A DNA stretch of 64,000 nt from Streptomyces sp. NBC_00306 (lineage in GTDB: Bacteria > Actinomycetota > Actinomycetes > Streptomycetales > Streptomycetaceae): the NCBI RefSeq assembly GCF_036169555.1, contig NZ_CP108032.1, positions 3,968,001-4,032,000 of the forward strand, in the 5' to 3' direction. Under the pieces are notes generated by a model. The model was not told where the DNA came from and made no database searches. It saw nothing but the letters and a program-made list of their open reading frames with translations. The translations under genes and the position numbers were made by a program. Shown here piece by piece: positions 25,201 to 33,541 of the stretch; position 1 is the first letter of the stretch; each line of letters starts with the position of its first letter.

Positions 25201-25899
25201 TCAGCGGCGCCTGCGACGGCGCAGATCCCTCAACTGACGGGCGAAGTCGTCCATCCTGGCGTCCATGCGCAGCATGTCGTCGGACAGTTCGCACAGTCGG
25301 TTGCTCATCGCCCCGACCACGCGGTTGGTGGCATCCAGCCGCTGGTCCAGGGAGTCGAGCCGCTGCGACATCCGGTTGAGCACCGGGCCGAGTTCGCACA
25401 GCGCCGTGCCGACGCCGGCGAGGCACTGTTCGACCGCGGTGACACGCCGGTCGAGTGAGGCGTGGGCCTCTCGCCAGCCCTCCTCGGCATCGAGGAGATA
25501 GGTGCGGACGCGGCGGGCGATGTCACTGTCGCGCAGGAGCATCGCGATGTTGAGCACCGTCCGGCGGGTGTAGAGAGTGAGGCTGGAACGGCGCTGTGGA
25601 TAACTTCCCGCCCCGCTCGCGGATGAGAGTGACAACTTGTCACTCTGATATTCCCGCAGGTCAGAGCCGCGCAGCACGCGCATCCCGTTCTCGGTGAGCT
25701 CCTCACGATGCCGCGAGGTCACCTGCCTGACGACCTCTGTGGATACTTCGAAGTACCGCGCAACGCCCTCTGTGGATACGTGCACGTTGTCAGGGAGCAG
25801 AGCGAGCGCCTTGACCTTGTCGAGTGCTTCGACACACCCCTGGACGCTGTCGCGCATCGCGCGCGATTCGAGCAGGGCACCTTCTGGTGGCATGAGCAT
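25201..25899 (-). CDS. unrecognised DNA-binding-like protein with C-terminal coiled coil
   Basis: This 232-residue protein begins with a helical region (VEALDKVKALALLPDN) followed by HVSTEGVARYFEVSTEVVRQV, which looks like a helix-turn-helix: two short repeats of VSTE, then an invariant-looking TSRHREEL. A central segment RRSSLTLYTRRTVLNIAMLLRDSDIARRVRTYLLDAEE resembles the Bro-N/ORF6N-type regulators of phages. From about 155 to 225 a heptad pattern (LNRMSQRLDSLDQRLDATN) indicates a coiled coil, ending in RRRRRR. The reading is a dimeric nucleic-acid-binding regulator, but I do not recognise the family. TGTGGATAA occurs inside the gene at 25595-25603. Confidence 0.7.
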   Translation of the reverse strand: MLMPPEGALLESRAMRDSVQGCVEALDKVKALALLPDNVHVSTEGVARYFEVSTEVVRQVTSRHREELTENGMRVLRGSDLREYQSDKLSLSSASGAGSYPQRRSSLTLYTRRTVLNIAMLLRDSDIARRVRTYLLDAEEGWREAHASLDRRVTAVEQCLAGVGTALCELGPVLNRMSQRLDSLDQRLDATNRVVGAMSNRLCELSDDMLRMDARMDDFARQLRDLRRRRRR

Positions 25900-26109
25900 G
25901 CCTTCTGTTCGGGGAGCTGACAGTGGACAGCCCTCTCCCCGGGCACAGGGGTGGAGGTCGGCTCACGGTGCAACTCACTCAATGACCGTTCCGGGCGCAG
26001 TCCCTGCCCTCACGGCAATCCCCGACTTCACGAACTCTCGACGCCACTCACTCCAGTTGCCTCCACGCACCGAGGACAACGAGCCGATAAACGTACAGTT
26101 ACGCGAAAT

Positions 26110-26145
26110 GCGTCGGCCCCCGCCTGTCCTGGCGGGGGCCGACGC
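26110..26145 (-). terminator. 15-bp perfect terminator of the ABC operon
   Basis: GCGTCGGCCCCCGCC at 26110-26124 pairs perfectly with GGCGGGGGCCGACGC at 26131-26145 around a six-base loop, just beyond the last ABC permease gene. Confidence 0.88.
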
Positions 26146-26187
26146 ACCTGGCGATGTCTCCGGTGTGGTCTCCGGGGTCGCTGTCTC

Positions 26188-26907
26188 TCACTCCTCGCCG
26201 GCGAGCTTCAGCACCCGCAGCTTCTGGCCCGCGTACCACGTGGCCGCGACCGTGACACCGGCGAGCAGCACCGCTGCCAGCGGAAGCCCGACGTCCGAGC
26301 CGATCAGGCCCTCGCCGCCGATCTTCTCGGCGAGCGCGAGCGCCCACTGCTGGACGCTCAGGGTGCGGGCGCCGGGCACCAGGCTGCCGAACAGCGTCTC
26401 CCAGACCAGTGCGTAGACGAGGCCGATGACGACCGCGTGCCGGCTGACCGTGCCCAGCAGCAGGAACAGTGCGCTGTAGGCGATCGAGGCGACGAGTGCC
26501 GCGACCGTGTAGGCGATCGCGACCTGCTGACCGTTGCCGTTGAGGATGAACCCCGCGATGAGGGTGGGGATGGCCGAGAAGGCCATCGTCACGGCGATCG
26601 CCACGATCAGCTTGGTGAAGATGATCGTCGGCCGCTTCACCGGCTTGGCCAGCAGATAGACGATCGAGCCGTCGTCGATCTCGGGACCGATCGCTCCCGT
26701 GCCTGCGATGACACCGATGAGCGGCACCATCGTGGCGATGGCGAAGCCGCCGAGGACGTCGGCGGCGACCTGGTCGTCGACGCCGTTGAAGCTCCGTACC
26801 GCCACCGCGATGACGAGCAGCAGGGCGGGCAGGACGAACAGGATGGCTGCCCGGCGCCTGCCGAGCACGGCCCGATAGGTGAGCCGGGCGACTGTGGGGT
26901 TGTACAT
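26188..26907 (-). CDS. ABC transporter permease (ABC-2 type)
   Basis: This 239-residue protein has six transmembrane segments in the ABC-2 exporter arrangement. The start MYNPTVARLTYRAVLGRRRA is followed by the first helix; the conserved motif EIDDGSIVYLLAKPVKRPTIIFTKL lies in the cytoplasmic loop between helices 2 and 3. It is the last gene of a four-gene unit (ATPase, permease, ATPase, permease) and lies 16 bases after its partner ATPase. The substrate is not apparent; antibiotics, lipids or peptides are possible. Confidence 0.88.
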   Translation of the reverse strand: MYNPTVARLTYRAVLGRRRAAILFVLPALLLVIAVAVRSFNGVDDQVAADVLGGFAIATMVPLIGVIAGTGAIGPEIDDGSIVYLLAKPVKRPTIIFTKLIVAIAVTMAFSAIPTLIAGFILNGNGQQVAIAYTVAALVASIAYSALFLLLGTVSRHAVVIGLVYALVWETLFGSLVPGARTLSVQQWALALAEKIGGEGLIGSDVGLPLAAVLLAGVTVAATWYAGQKLRVLKLAGEE

Positions 26908-26923
26908 GACGTCACAGCTCCTT

Positions 26924-27835
26924 TCAGGCCGCTACGAGGTAGGAGAAGACCGACTCGAGGGACTCGTCCGAGGGCGAGACCGTGAGGAGCCGGATGGAGT
27001 GCTCGCGGGCGACCCGCGGCAGCAGTTCGGTGAACCTGCCGAAGTCGACGGCCTGGATGCGCAGCGCGCCCTCGGCGAGGTCGACCTCGATGCCGGCCGT
27101 CGACGGGTCGGCGATCAGGGCCGCGGCGAGCGCGCGGTCGTCGCTGGACCGTACGAGATAGCGGTGCGGCCGGTCCGTCATCAGCCGGCGGATCTTCCGG
27201 AAGTCACCGGACGCGGCATGCCGTCCGGCGACGATCACCTCGATGTGGGAGGCGAGTTGCTCGACCTCCTCCAGGATGTGCGAGGAGAACAGCACGGTGC
27301 GCCCCGCGGCGCCCATGCGCCGCAGCAGATCCATCAGCTGCATGCGCTGGCGCGGGTCCATGCCGTTGAAGGGCTCGTCGAGCAGCAGCACCGACGGGTC
27401 GTGGACCAGCGCGGACGCCATCTTCACGCGCTGCCGCATGCCCTTGCTGTACGTCGAGATCTTGCGGTCCTGCGCATACTCCATCTCGACCGTCGCGAGC
27501 GCCTTCTGGGCCTCCTTGGCACCCAGACCGTGCAACTCGGCGTTGGCGACGACGAATTCGCGGCCGGTCAGGAAGTCGTACATCGCTTCCCGCTCCGGTA
27601 CGACGCCGATCTGGCGGTAGACGGACTCGTTGCGCCAGATGGCATGGCCGTCGAGCGTGACGCTTCCCGTGGAGGGGGCGAGGAAACCACCCATCATGTT
27701 GATGAGGGTGGACTTTCCGGCACCGTTCGGGCCGAGCAGACCGGTGACGCCGGGGCCGACGGTCATGGTCACGTCGTTGACGGCCACGACATTGCCGAAC
27801 CACCGCGAGGTGTGCTCGATGTTCAGAGTGCTCAT
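26924..27835 (-). CDS. ABC transporter ATP-binding protein
   Basis: This 303-residue ATPase has Walker A GPNGAGKSTLINMM (about residue 38), signature YSKGMRQRVKMASALVH, Walker B VLLLDEPFNGMDP and an H-loop in FSSHILEEVEQL. The C-terminal 85 residues form the extra domain of ABC-2-type drug or lipid exporters. It lies 49 bases after the first permease gene and 16 bases before the second, and it is paralogous to the ATPase at 28784-29755. Confidence 0.93.
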   Translation of the reverse strand: MSTLNIEHTSRWFGNVVAVNDVTMTVGPGVTGLLGPNGAGKSTLINMMGGFLAPSTGSVTLDGHAIWRNESVYRQIGVVPEREAMYDFLTGREFVVANAELHGLGAKEAQKALATVEMEYAQDRKISTYSKGMRQRVKMASALVHDPSVLLLDEPFNGMDPRQRMQLMDLLRRMGAAGRTVLFSSHILEEVEQLASHIEVIVAGRHAASGDFRKIRRLMTDRPHRYLVRSSDDRALAAALIADPSTAGIEVDLAEGALRIQAVDFGRFTELLPRVAREHSIRLLTVSPSDESLESVFSYLVAA

Positions 27836-27884
27836 GGGCGCAGCCCATTCCTTAGGAGGGTGGTGGTGGGCGACGGGCGGGCGG

Positions 27885-28787
27885 TCACAGCCCGACCTTT
27901 CGGTAGCGGCGCATCAGGACGGCGTACGAGCCGGCGACGAGCGCGAGGACAACCAGCAGATAGACCACGCCGGCACCGGCGCCCGGTCCCGCTTCGCCCG
28001 GGAAGGCGGAGGTGGCTCCGAGGAAGGCGGTCTGCACGCCGTCGATGAGGGTGACCGGCGAGAAGAGGCCGAGCCACTTGATCGCTCCGGCCGATCCGGT
28101 CTCCCAGGCGATGGCCTGGACGGTGGAGACGGCGCCGTAGGTGATCGTGAACGTCGCGATGACGGCGGCGACACCGAAGCCGCGGCGCGGTGTGAGCGCG
28201 GCCATCACCAGGCCGAGTCCGCCGAAGAGCACCGAGAGGAGCGCCACCGAGACCATGCCCTGTGCGAAGCCCTTCGTCTGGTCCATGAAGTCCATCTTGG
28301 CCAGCAGCGAGCCGACGTAGAGGATCACCAGCGGCGCCGCGGTGAGGACGAACAGCGCGGACGCCATCGCCCCGTACTTCGCGAGGACGTAGTCGATCCG
28401 CTCGATCGGGCGCGAGAAGTACAGCGGCACCGTCTTGAAGCGCAGGTCGCGGGAGACGGACTGCGGTGCCTGCGCGGCCAGATAGAGCCCGATGACCGCC
28501 TGGGTGACGATCGCGTAGCGCGTGTAGTCGAGGGGGAGGTCGTTCATCTTGGTGGTGACGGCGACCGCCACGATGATCGCGGCGGGCACGCACATCACCG
28601 CGAAGAGGATCATCGGCAGCACCTTGGACTTCGCCGAACGGCCGAGGCCGTAGGCGCCGCGCAGCGACTGCGAGTAGAGCGAGCGGCGTGCGTAGGCACG
28701 GCCGAGGCGCTGGCCCTCGTAGTTCCGGTAGCCGATGTTGTGGATACGGGTGGTCTCGGGGACCGTTCCGGACAGCTCCGTGCTCAT
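27885..28787 (-). CDS. ABC transporter permease (ABC-2 type)
   Basis: This 300-residue permease has a long cytoplasmic N-terminus (RIHNIGYRNYEGQRLGRAY, a motif typical of actinobacterial ABC-2 permeases) and six transmembrane helices. The loop LRFKTVPLYFSRPIERIDYVLAK is the counterpart of the coupling segment seen in the second permease. Its ATG overlaps the stop codon of the upstream ATPase gene by four bases (ATGA), so translation is coupled. Together the two ATPases and two permeases may form one heteromeric exporter or two related ones. Confidence 0.9.
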   Translation of the reverse strand: MSTELSGTVPETTRIHNIGYRNYEGQRLGRAYARRSLYSQSLRGAYGLGRSAKSKVLPMILFAVMCVPAAIIVAVAVTTKMNDLPLDYTRYAIVTQAVIGLYLAAQAPQSVSRDLRFKTVPLYFSRPIERIDYVLAKYGAMASALFVLTAAPLVILYVGSLLAKMDFMDQTKGFAQGMVSVALLSVLFGGLGLVMAALTPRRGFGVAAVIATFTITYGAVSTVQAIAWETGSAGAIKWLGLFSPVTLIDGVQTAFLGATSAFPGEAGPGAGAGVVYLLVVLALVAGSYAVLMRRYRKVGL

Positions 28788-29755
28788 CGGGCCTGCACCT
28801 CCATCGCCTGTGCCGCTGCCTCCGGGCGGAAGACCTCCGCGATGTGGTGGCGTCGCTGTTCCATCCGTACGAGGCCGAGACCGAGGCCGGCGACGGTGTC
28901 GCGCACGACGTCGTACGTCTCTTCGCCCGTGGCCTCGATCAGCAGGATGTGGCCGGCTCCCGGCAGTCCCTCCTCCACGCCCGCGTGGAGCGTGATCCCG
29001 GCGGCCGCCAGTGCCTCACGGAGCGTCGCGGTCCCGTCGGGGTGCTTGTCCGTGTCGGTGACCTCGACCGCGAGGGTCGTGGTGGTCTGGGTGAAGTCGC
29101 TGGTGGAGCTGGACCGCAGGAGTGCGCCGCCGTCGATGACGACGACGTGGTCACAGGTGCGCTCGAGTTCACCGAGGAGGTGCGAGGTGACCAGGACCGA
29201 GATCCCGAAGTCGGTGTAGACGCGCCGGATGAGGCCGAGCATCTCGTCGCGGCCCACCGGATCGAGGCCGTTGGTCGGCTCGTCCAGGAGGACGAGCTTG
29301 GGGTCGTGGACCAGGGCCTGCGCGAGTTTCACCCGCTGTTTCATGCCGGTCGAGTAGCCGCCGATGGGGCGGTACCGCTCCTCGTAGAGGCCGACATGCC
29401 GCAGGGTGTCCGCGGTGCGCTCGCGGGCGGCCGTCGCCGGCAGCCCGGACATGCGCGCCATGTGGACGACGAACTCGGTGGCCGAGACGTCGGGCGGCAG
29501 GCAGTCGTGCTCGGGCATGTAACCCACCTGCTCACGGATGGCGCCGCCGCTGGTGGCGACGTCGAGGCCGAGCACCGCGGCCCGGCCTTCCGTGGCGGGG
29601 GACAGACCCAGCAGGATCTTGATCAACGTGGACTTGCCGGCTCCGTTGGCGCCCACCAGGCCGGTCACACCGGGTCCGATGTCCAAGGAGAGCCGGTCAA
29701 GAGCGGTCACCCGGGGGAACCGCTTGCTCAGGCTTTCGGTCGCGATCACAGTCAC
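28784..29755 (-). CDS. ABC transporter ATP-binding protein, first gene of exporter operon
   Basis: This 323-residue ATPase has Walker A GANGAGKSTLIKILLGL, signature YSTGMKQRVKLAQALVH, Walker B LVLLDEPTNGLDP and the H-loop VTSHLLGELE, with an extended C-terminal domain. I chose GTG 29755 because conservation begins at VIATESLSKRFPRVTALD. There is no clear Shine-Dalgarno sequence, and TACCTT, a plausible -10 box, lies just upstream, so the transcript may be leaderless. The open frame continues to 29905 without homology. Confidence 0.9.
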   Translation of the reverse strand: MTVIATESLSKRFPRVTALDRLSLDIGPGVTGLVGANGAGKSTLIKILLGLSPATEGRAAVLGLDVATSGGAIREQVGYMPEHDCLPPDVSATEFVVHMARMSGLPATAARERTADTLRHVGLYEERYRPIGGYSTGMKQRVKLAQALVHDPKLVLLDEPTNGLDPVGRDEMLGLIRRVYTDFGISVLVTSHLLGELERTCDHVVVIDGGALLRSSSTSDFTQTTTTLAVEVTDTDKHPDGTATLREALAAAGITLHAGVEEGLPGAGHILLIEATGEETYDVVRDTVAGLGLGLVRMEQRRHHIAEVFRPEAAAQAMEVQAR

Positions 29756-29929
29756 AGTTCGAAGGTAGTGGTGCACGACACAGGGAGCGTCAGCCCTGAC
29801 GGCTGTATCCGTGTCCGACTCCAGAGGTACGGACCCGTAGGGGCATGCGACCTCAGTGCCCCCGGGACGTCGGGGGACGGCGGTGTTTTCCACAGGCTTC
29901 GGCACGGGTCTTGACGTAGCCGCCGGGCA

Positions 29930-29951
29930 TTGTCACATTCATCAGTGTCAA
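29930..29951 (+). promoter_or_regulatory. imperfect inverted repeat in promoter of the M24-hydrolase-MerR operon
   Basis: TTGTCAC, eight bases, GTGTCAA forms a 22-bp inverted repeat with one mismatch per arm. It lies 43 bases before the ATG of the first gene, with TTGACG (29911-29916) upstream as a possible -35. The MerR-type regulator encoded as the fourth gene is a natural candidate to bind here. Confidence 0.4.
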
Positions 29952-29993
29952 GTTACGGGCACGTACTGCATCCGACACGGGACGGACAGTGGC

Positions 29994-30836
29994 ATGACCT
30001 CAGCAGTGGCAGGCGAACTCACCGCGGAGCTGCGGGGGTTCAGAGACGTGCAGCGGCTCGCCTACGACTGCGCGGAGGCGGTGGCGGCGCAGCTCAAGCC
30101 GGGCGTGACCGAGCGCGAGGCCGCGCGCATGCAGCGCGACTGGCTGCGGGAGCGCGGGGTGCGGGACTGGTTCCATCTGCCGTTCGCCTGGTTCGGCGAC
30201 CGCACGGCCTTCGTCGGCTTCCGGGTGCCCCTGCAGTTCTTCCCCACGAACCGCGTGCTCGAGCCGGGCATGCCCTTCATTCTCGACATGGCTCCGGTGC
30301 ACAGGGGCTTCACCGCGGACATCGGCTATTCGGGCTGTCTCGGCCCGAGCCCGCTGCACAGCAAGCTGCTCTCCGATCTCCAGGCACACCGCGAGCTGAT
30401 TCTGCGCGAGGTGCGGGAGCGGCGATCGCTGCGCGAGATATACGAGGACGTGGAGCGCCTCATGGTCCGCCAGGGGTACGCCAACCGGCACCGCGCGTAT
30501 CCCTTCGGCGTGATCGCCCACAAGATCGACCGAGTGAAGGACCGGCGCTGGTCACCGAGCCTCTTCGGCTTCGGCACCCAGTCGCTGAAGGGCCTCGCGA
30601 GCGACGCGCTGCACGGTCATCGCGACGGCTGGTCACCACTGTGGAGCCCATACAAGTTCTCCGACCACCCGCCCCGTCCGGGGCTCTGGGCGGTCGAACC
30701 GCACCTCGGATTCCGGGGCACGGGCGCGAAGTTCGAGGAGATCCTGGTGGTCACCGACTCCAGGGACCCCGAGCAGAGCGCGTTCTGGCTGGACGACGAT
30801 CTGCCGCATGTGCGGCGCTGGGCGGAGGACGCGTGA
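29994..30836 (+). CDS. M24-family metallopeptidase
   Basis: This 280-residue protein has the pita-bread fold of methionine aminopeptidase and prolidase relatives. The five metal ligands are recognisable: Asp and Asp in FILDMAPVHRGFTADIGYSG, His in YPFGVIAHKID, Glu in GLWAVEPHLGF and Glu in AKFEEILVV. It lacks the N-terminal creatinase domain. It opens a four-gene operon whose other products are a hydrolase-dehydrogenase fusion, a PF10118-like hydrolase and a MerR regulator, so it may act on a small amide or peptide rather than on proteins. Its stop overlaps the next start (GTGA). Confidence 0.88.
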   Translation: MTSAVAGELTAELRGFRDVQRLAYDCAEAVAAQLKPGVTEREAARMQRDWLRERGVRDWFHLPFAWFGDRTAFVGFRVPLQFFPTNRVLEPGMPFILDMAPVHRGFTADIGYSGCLGPSPLHSKLLSDLQAHRELILREVRERRSLREIYEDVERLMVRQGYANRHRAYPFGVIAHKIDRVKDRRWSPSLFGFGTQSLKGLASDALHGHRDGWSPLWSPYKFSDHPPRPGLWAVEPHLGFRGTGAKFEEILVVTDSRDPEQSAFWLDDDLPHVRRWAEDA

Positions 30837-32602
30837 GTCTCGAAGGGGCGCGGGAGCGCTGGGTGCGTACGGGAGGAATCGAGCTGTGCGTCGCCGAACT
30901 GGGCGACACCGACAGGCCGACGGTCCTCCTCGTACACGGATACCCGGACAGCAAGGAAGTGTGGTCCGAGGTCGCCGGACGGCTGGCCGACCGCTTCCAT
31001 GTGGTGCTGTACGACGTGCGGGGGCACGGTCGCTCGACCGCGCCGACCCCGCTGCGCGGCGGCTTCACGCTGGAGAAGCTGACGGACGACTTCCTCGCCG
31101 TCGCCGACGCGGTGAGTCCCGGCCGGCCGGTGCATCTCGTCGGGCACGACTGGGGCTCCGTGCAGGGCTGGGAGTTCGTCACGCTGGAGCGCACAGAGGG
31201 GCGGATCTCCTCCTTCACCTCGATGTCCGGACCGTCGCTGGACCACTTCGGGCACTGGATCAAGAAGCGGATGAGCCGGCCGACCCCCCGCAGGGTCGGA
31301 CAGCTCCTCGGCCAGGGCGCCAAGTCCTGGTACGTGTACATGCTGCATACGCCGGTGCTCCCCGAGCTCGCCTGGCGCGGACCGCTCGGCAGGCAGTGGC
31401 CGAAGATCCTCCGGCGCATGGAGAAGCCGGCCGCCGGCGACTACCCGACACCCTCGCTCCCCCAGGACGCTGCCCACGGCGCCTGGCTGTACCGCGACAA
31501 CGTCCGTGCCCGGCTCCGCCGCCCCCGTCCCGACGCCTACGCCCACGCGCCCGTGCAGCTCATCACGCCGACCGGGGACTTCTTCCTGTCCGAGCGGCTC
31601 TACGACGACCTGGGCACCTGGGCACCGCAGTTGACCCGCCGGACGCTGCCCGCCCGGCACTGGATCCCGCGCACCCGGCCCGACCAACTGGCCTCTTGGA
31701 TTGCTGAGTTCGTGACCCAGCACGAGGGCAGTCCGGCGGGCACGGCGGCGCCGGTGAGTGCGGCCAGGGGCGCCCACGCCGAGCGGTTCGGCGGACAGCT
31801 CGTCCTGGTGACGGGCGCGGCCAGCGGCATCGGACGGGCGACCGCCTTCGCGTTCGCCGAGGCCGGGGCCCGGGTCGTGGCCGTGGACCGGGACGCGGAG
31901 GGCGCGGCGAGGACCGCGGAGATGGCCCGGCTCATCGGGGCTCCCGAGGCCTGGGGCGAGGCGGTGGACGTCAGCGACGAGGAGGCGATGGAGAAGCTCG
32001 CCGACCGGGTCGCCACCGAGTACGGAGTGGTCGACGTCCTCGTCAACAACGCGGGGATCGGCCTGTCCGGCTCCTTCCTCCAGACCACGTCCGCGGACTG
32101 GAAGAAGGTCCTCGACGTCAATCTGTGGGGTGTCATCCACGGCTGCCGGCTCTTCGGGCGGCAGATGGCCGAGCGCGGACAGGGCGGCCACATCGTCAAC
32201 ACCGCGTCGGCCGCCGCCTATCAGCCCTCCAAGGCGCTGCCCGCGTACAGCACCTCCAAGGCCGCGGTGCTGATGCTCAGCGAATGCCTGCGGGCCGAGC
32301 TCGCGGGCAAGGGGATCGGGGTCTCGGCGATCTGCCCGGGCTTCGTCAACACCAACATCACCTCCACCGCGCGCTTCGCCGGCGTCGACGCGGCCGAGGA
32401 GCAGCGGCGCCAGAAGAAGTCCGCCCGGCTCTACGGTCTGCGCAACTACCCGCCGGAGAAGGTCGCCGACGCCATCCTGCGCGCCGTCGTACGGAACCAG
32501 GCGGTGGTGCCGGTGACGCCCGAGGCCCGCGGCCTTCGCTTCATGTCCCGTTTCACGCCCAGGACTCTGCGCGCGATCGCCCGGCTGGAGCCGCCGCTGT
32601 GA
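30833..32602 (+). CDS. alpha/beta hydrolase fused to short-chain dehydrogenase
   Basis: This 589-residue protein joins two enzymes. Residues 1-300 are an alpha/beta hydrolase with LLVHGYPDSKEVW (oxyanion loop) and nucleophile elbow VGHDWGSVQGWEF, where Asp occupies the nucleophile position as in epoxide hydrolases and dehalogenases. Residues 315-589 are a short-chain dehydrogenase with TGAASGIGRA (NAD(P) binding), NNAG, catalytic YSTSK and a final CPGFVNTNI. Sequential hydrolysis and oxidation or reduction of one substrate is the natural inference. GTG 30833 overlaps the M24 stop and the fusion's stop overlaps the next start, so the whole operon is coupled. Confidence 0.9.
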   Translation: MSLEGARERWVRTGGIELCVAELGDTDRPTVLLVHGYPDSKEVWSEVAGRLADRFHVVLYDVRGHGRSTAPTPLRGGFTLEKLTDDFLAVADAVSPGRPVHLVGHDWGSVQGWEFVTLERTEGRISSFTSMSGPSLDHFGHWIKKRMSRPTPRRVGQLLGQGAKSWYVYMLHTPVLPELAWRGPLGRQWPKILRRMEKPAAGDYPTPSLPQDAAHGAWLYRDNVRARLRRPRPDAYAHAPVQLITPTGDFFLSERLYDDLGTWAPQLTRRTLPARHWIPRTRPDQLASWIAEFVTQHEGSPAGTAAPVSAARGAHAERFGGQLVLVTGAASGIGRATAFAFAEAGARVVAVDRDAEGAARTAEMARLIGAPEAWGEAVDVSDEEAMEKLADRVATEYGVVDVLVNNAGIGLSGSFLQTTSADWKKVLDVNLWGVIHGCRLFGRQMAERGQGGHIVNTASAAAYQPSKALPAYSTSKAAVLMLSECLRAELAGKGIGVSAICPGFVNTNITSTARFAGVDAAEEQRRQKKSARLYGLRNYPPEKVADAILRAVVRNQAVVPVTPEARGLRFMSRFTPRTLRAIARLEPPL

Positions 32603-33516
32603 GCACCGAGGAGCAGACCGGTCACCATGCCATCACCCCGCGGCGGGTCTCGTTCGACTGGGACGGGACCCCGCTGCACTGGATACCCGACGAGCCCGTC
32701 GCCACCCATGTGATCAATGTGCTGCATCTGCTGCTGCCCGCCGGGGAGCGGTGGTTCGTCAAGGTCTTCAAGGAAGCCCTGCCGATGGTGTCGGACCCGG
32801 TGCTGCTGAAGGACGTCAAGGGCTTCATGGGGCAGGAGGCCACCCACAGCGTGCAGCACTCCCATGTGCTGGACCATCTGGCGGCCCAGCGGCTCGCCAC
32901 CGAGGACTTCACCCGGCACGTCGACTTCCTCTTCGAGAAGCTCCTCGGCGAGACACCGCCGTTCAACGCACCGGTGCCGCCGCGGGAATGGCTGCGGTTC
33001 CGGCTCTCGATCATCGCGGCGATCGAGCAGTTCACCGCGGTGCTGGGCGACTGGGTGCTGCGAGCCGAAGGGCTCGACCGTGCGGACGCCGACGAGATCA
33101 TGCTCGACCTGCTGCGCTGGCACGGCGCCGAGGAGGTCGAGCACCGAGCCGTCGCCTTCGACATGTACCAGCACTGCGGAGGCTCGGGGCTGCCACGCTA
33201 CGCACGCCGCATCGAAGGCATGGTGGTCACCACCCCGGTGCTGCTGTGGCTGTGGGCCTGGGGCACGGCGTATCTCATCCGTCACGACCCCGAACTGGCG
33301 GGCCGGCTGCGCTACTCCCTGCGCGAGCACAACCGCGCGGTCGCCAGAGGGCTGCTGCCCACCTGGCGCGAGCTGGGCGCCGCGATACCCCGCTACTTCC
33401 GGCGGTCGTACCATCCCTCGCAGGAAGGTTCGCTGCGCAGGGCCGTCGACTATCTCGCGACCTCGCCGGCGGCCCGCGCCGCGGCGGGGGCGGTGGGCCG
33501 CGCCGCCCTGTCGTAG
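32599..33516 (+). CDS. PF10118-like metal-dependent hydrolase
   Basis: This 305-residue all-helical protein matches the family of predicted metal-dependent hydrolases (PF10118). Likely metal ligands are in GQEATHSVQHSHVLDHL and in LRWHGAEEVEHRAVAFD, an E-x-x-H/E-E-x-E-H pattern resembling di-iron proteins. A hydrophobic helix VVTTPVLLWLWAWGTAYLI suggests membrane contact. Such genes often travel with fatty-acid or hydrocarbon enzymes. GTG 32599 overlaps the stop of the fusion gene. Confidence 0.85.
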   Translation: MSTEEQTGHHAITPRRVSFDWDGTPLHWIPDEPVATHVINVLHLLLPAGERWFVKVFKEALPMVSDPVLLKDVKGFMGQEATHSVQHSHVLDHLAAQRLATEDFTRHVDFLFEKLLGETPPFNAPVPPREWLRFRLSIIAAIEQFTAVLGDWVLRAEGLDRADADEIMLDLLRWHGAEEVEHRAVAFDMYQHCGGSGLPRYARRIEGMVVTTPVLLWLWAWGTAYLIRHDPELAGRLRYSLREHNRAVARGLLPTWRELGAAIPRYFRRSYHPSQEGSLRRAVDYLATSPAARAAAGAVGRAALS

Positions 33517-33541
33517 GCGGTCTGTCATCGAGGGAGCGGGC

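Noticed and set aside
32125..33516. Longer start for the PF10118-like hydrolase at 32125
   Set aside because: The extension overlaps the SDR domain of the upstream gene in another frame, while GTG 32599 gives a coupled start with conserved sequence after it.
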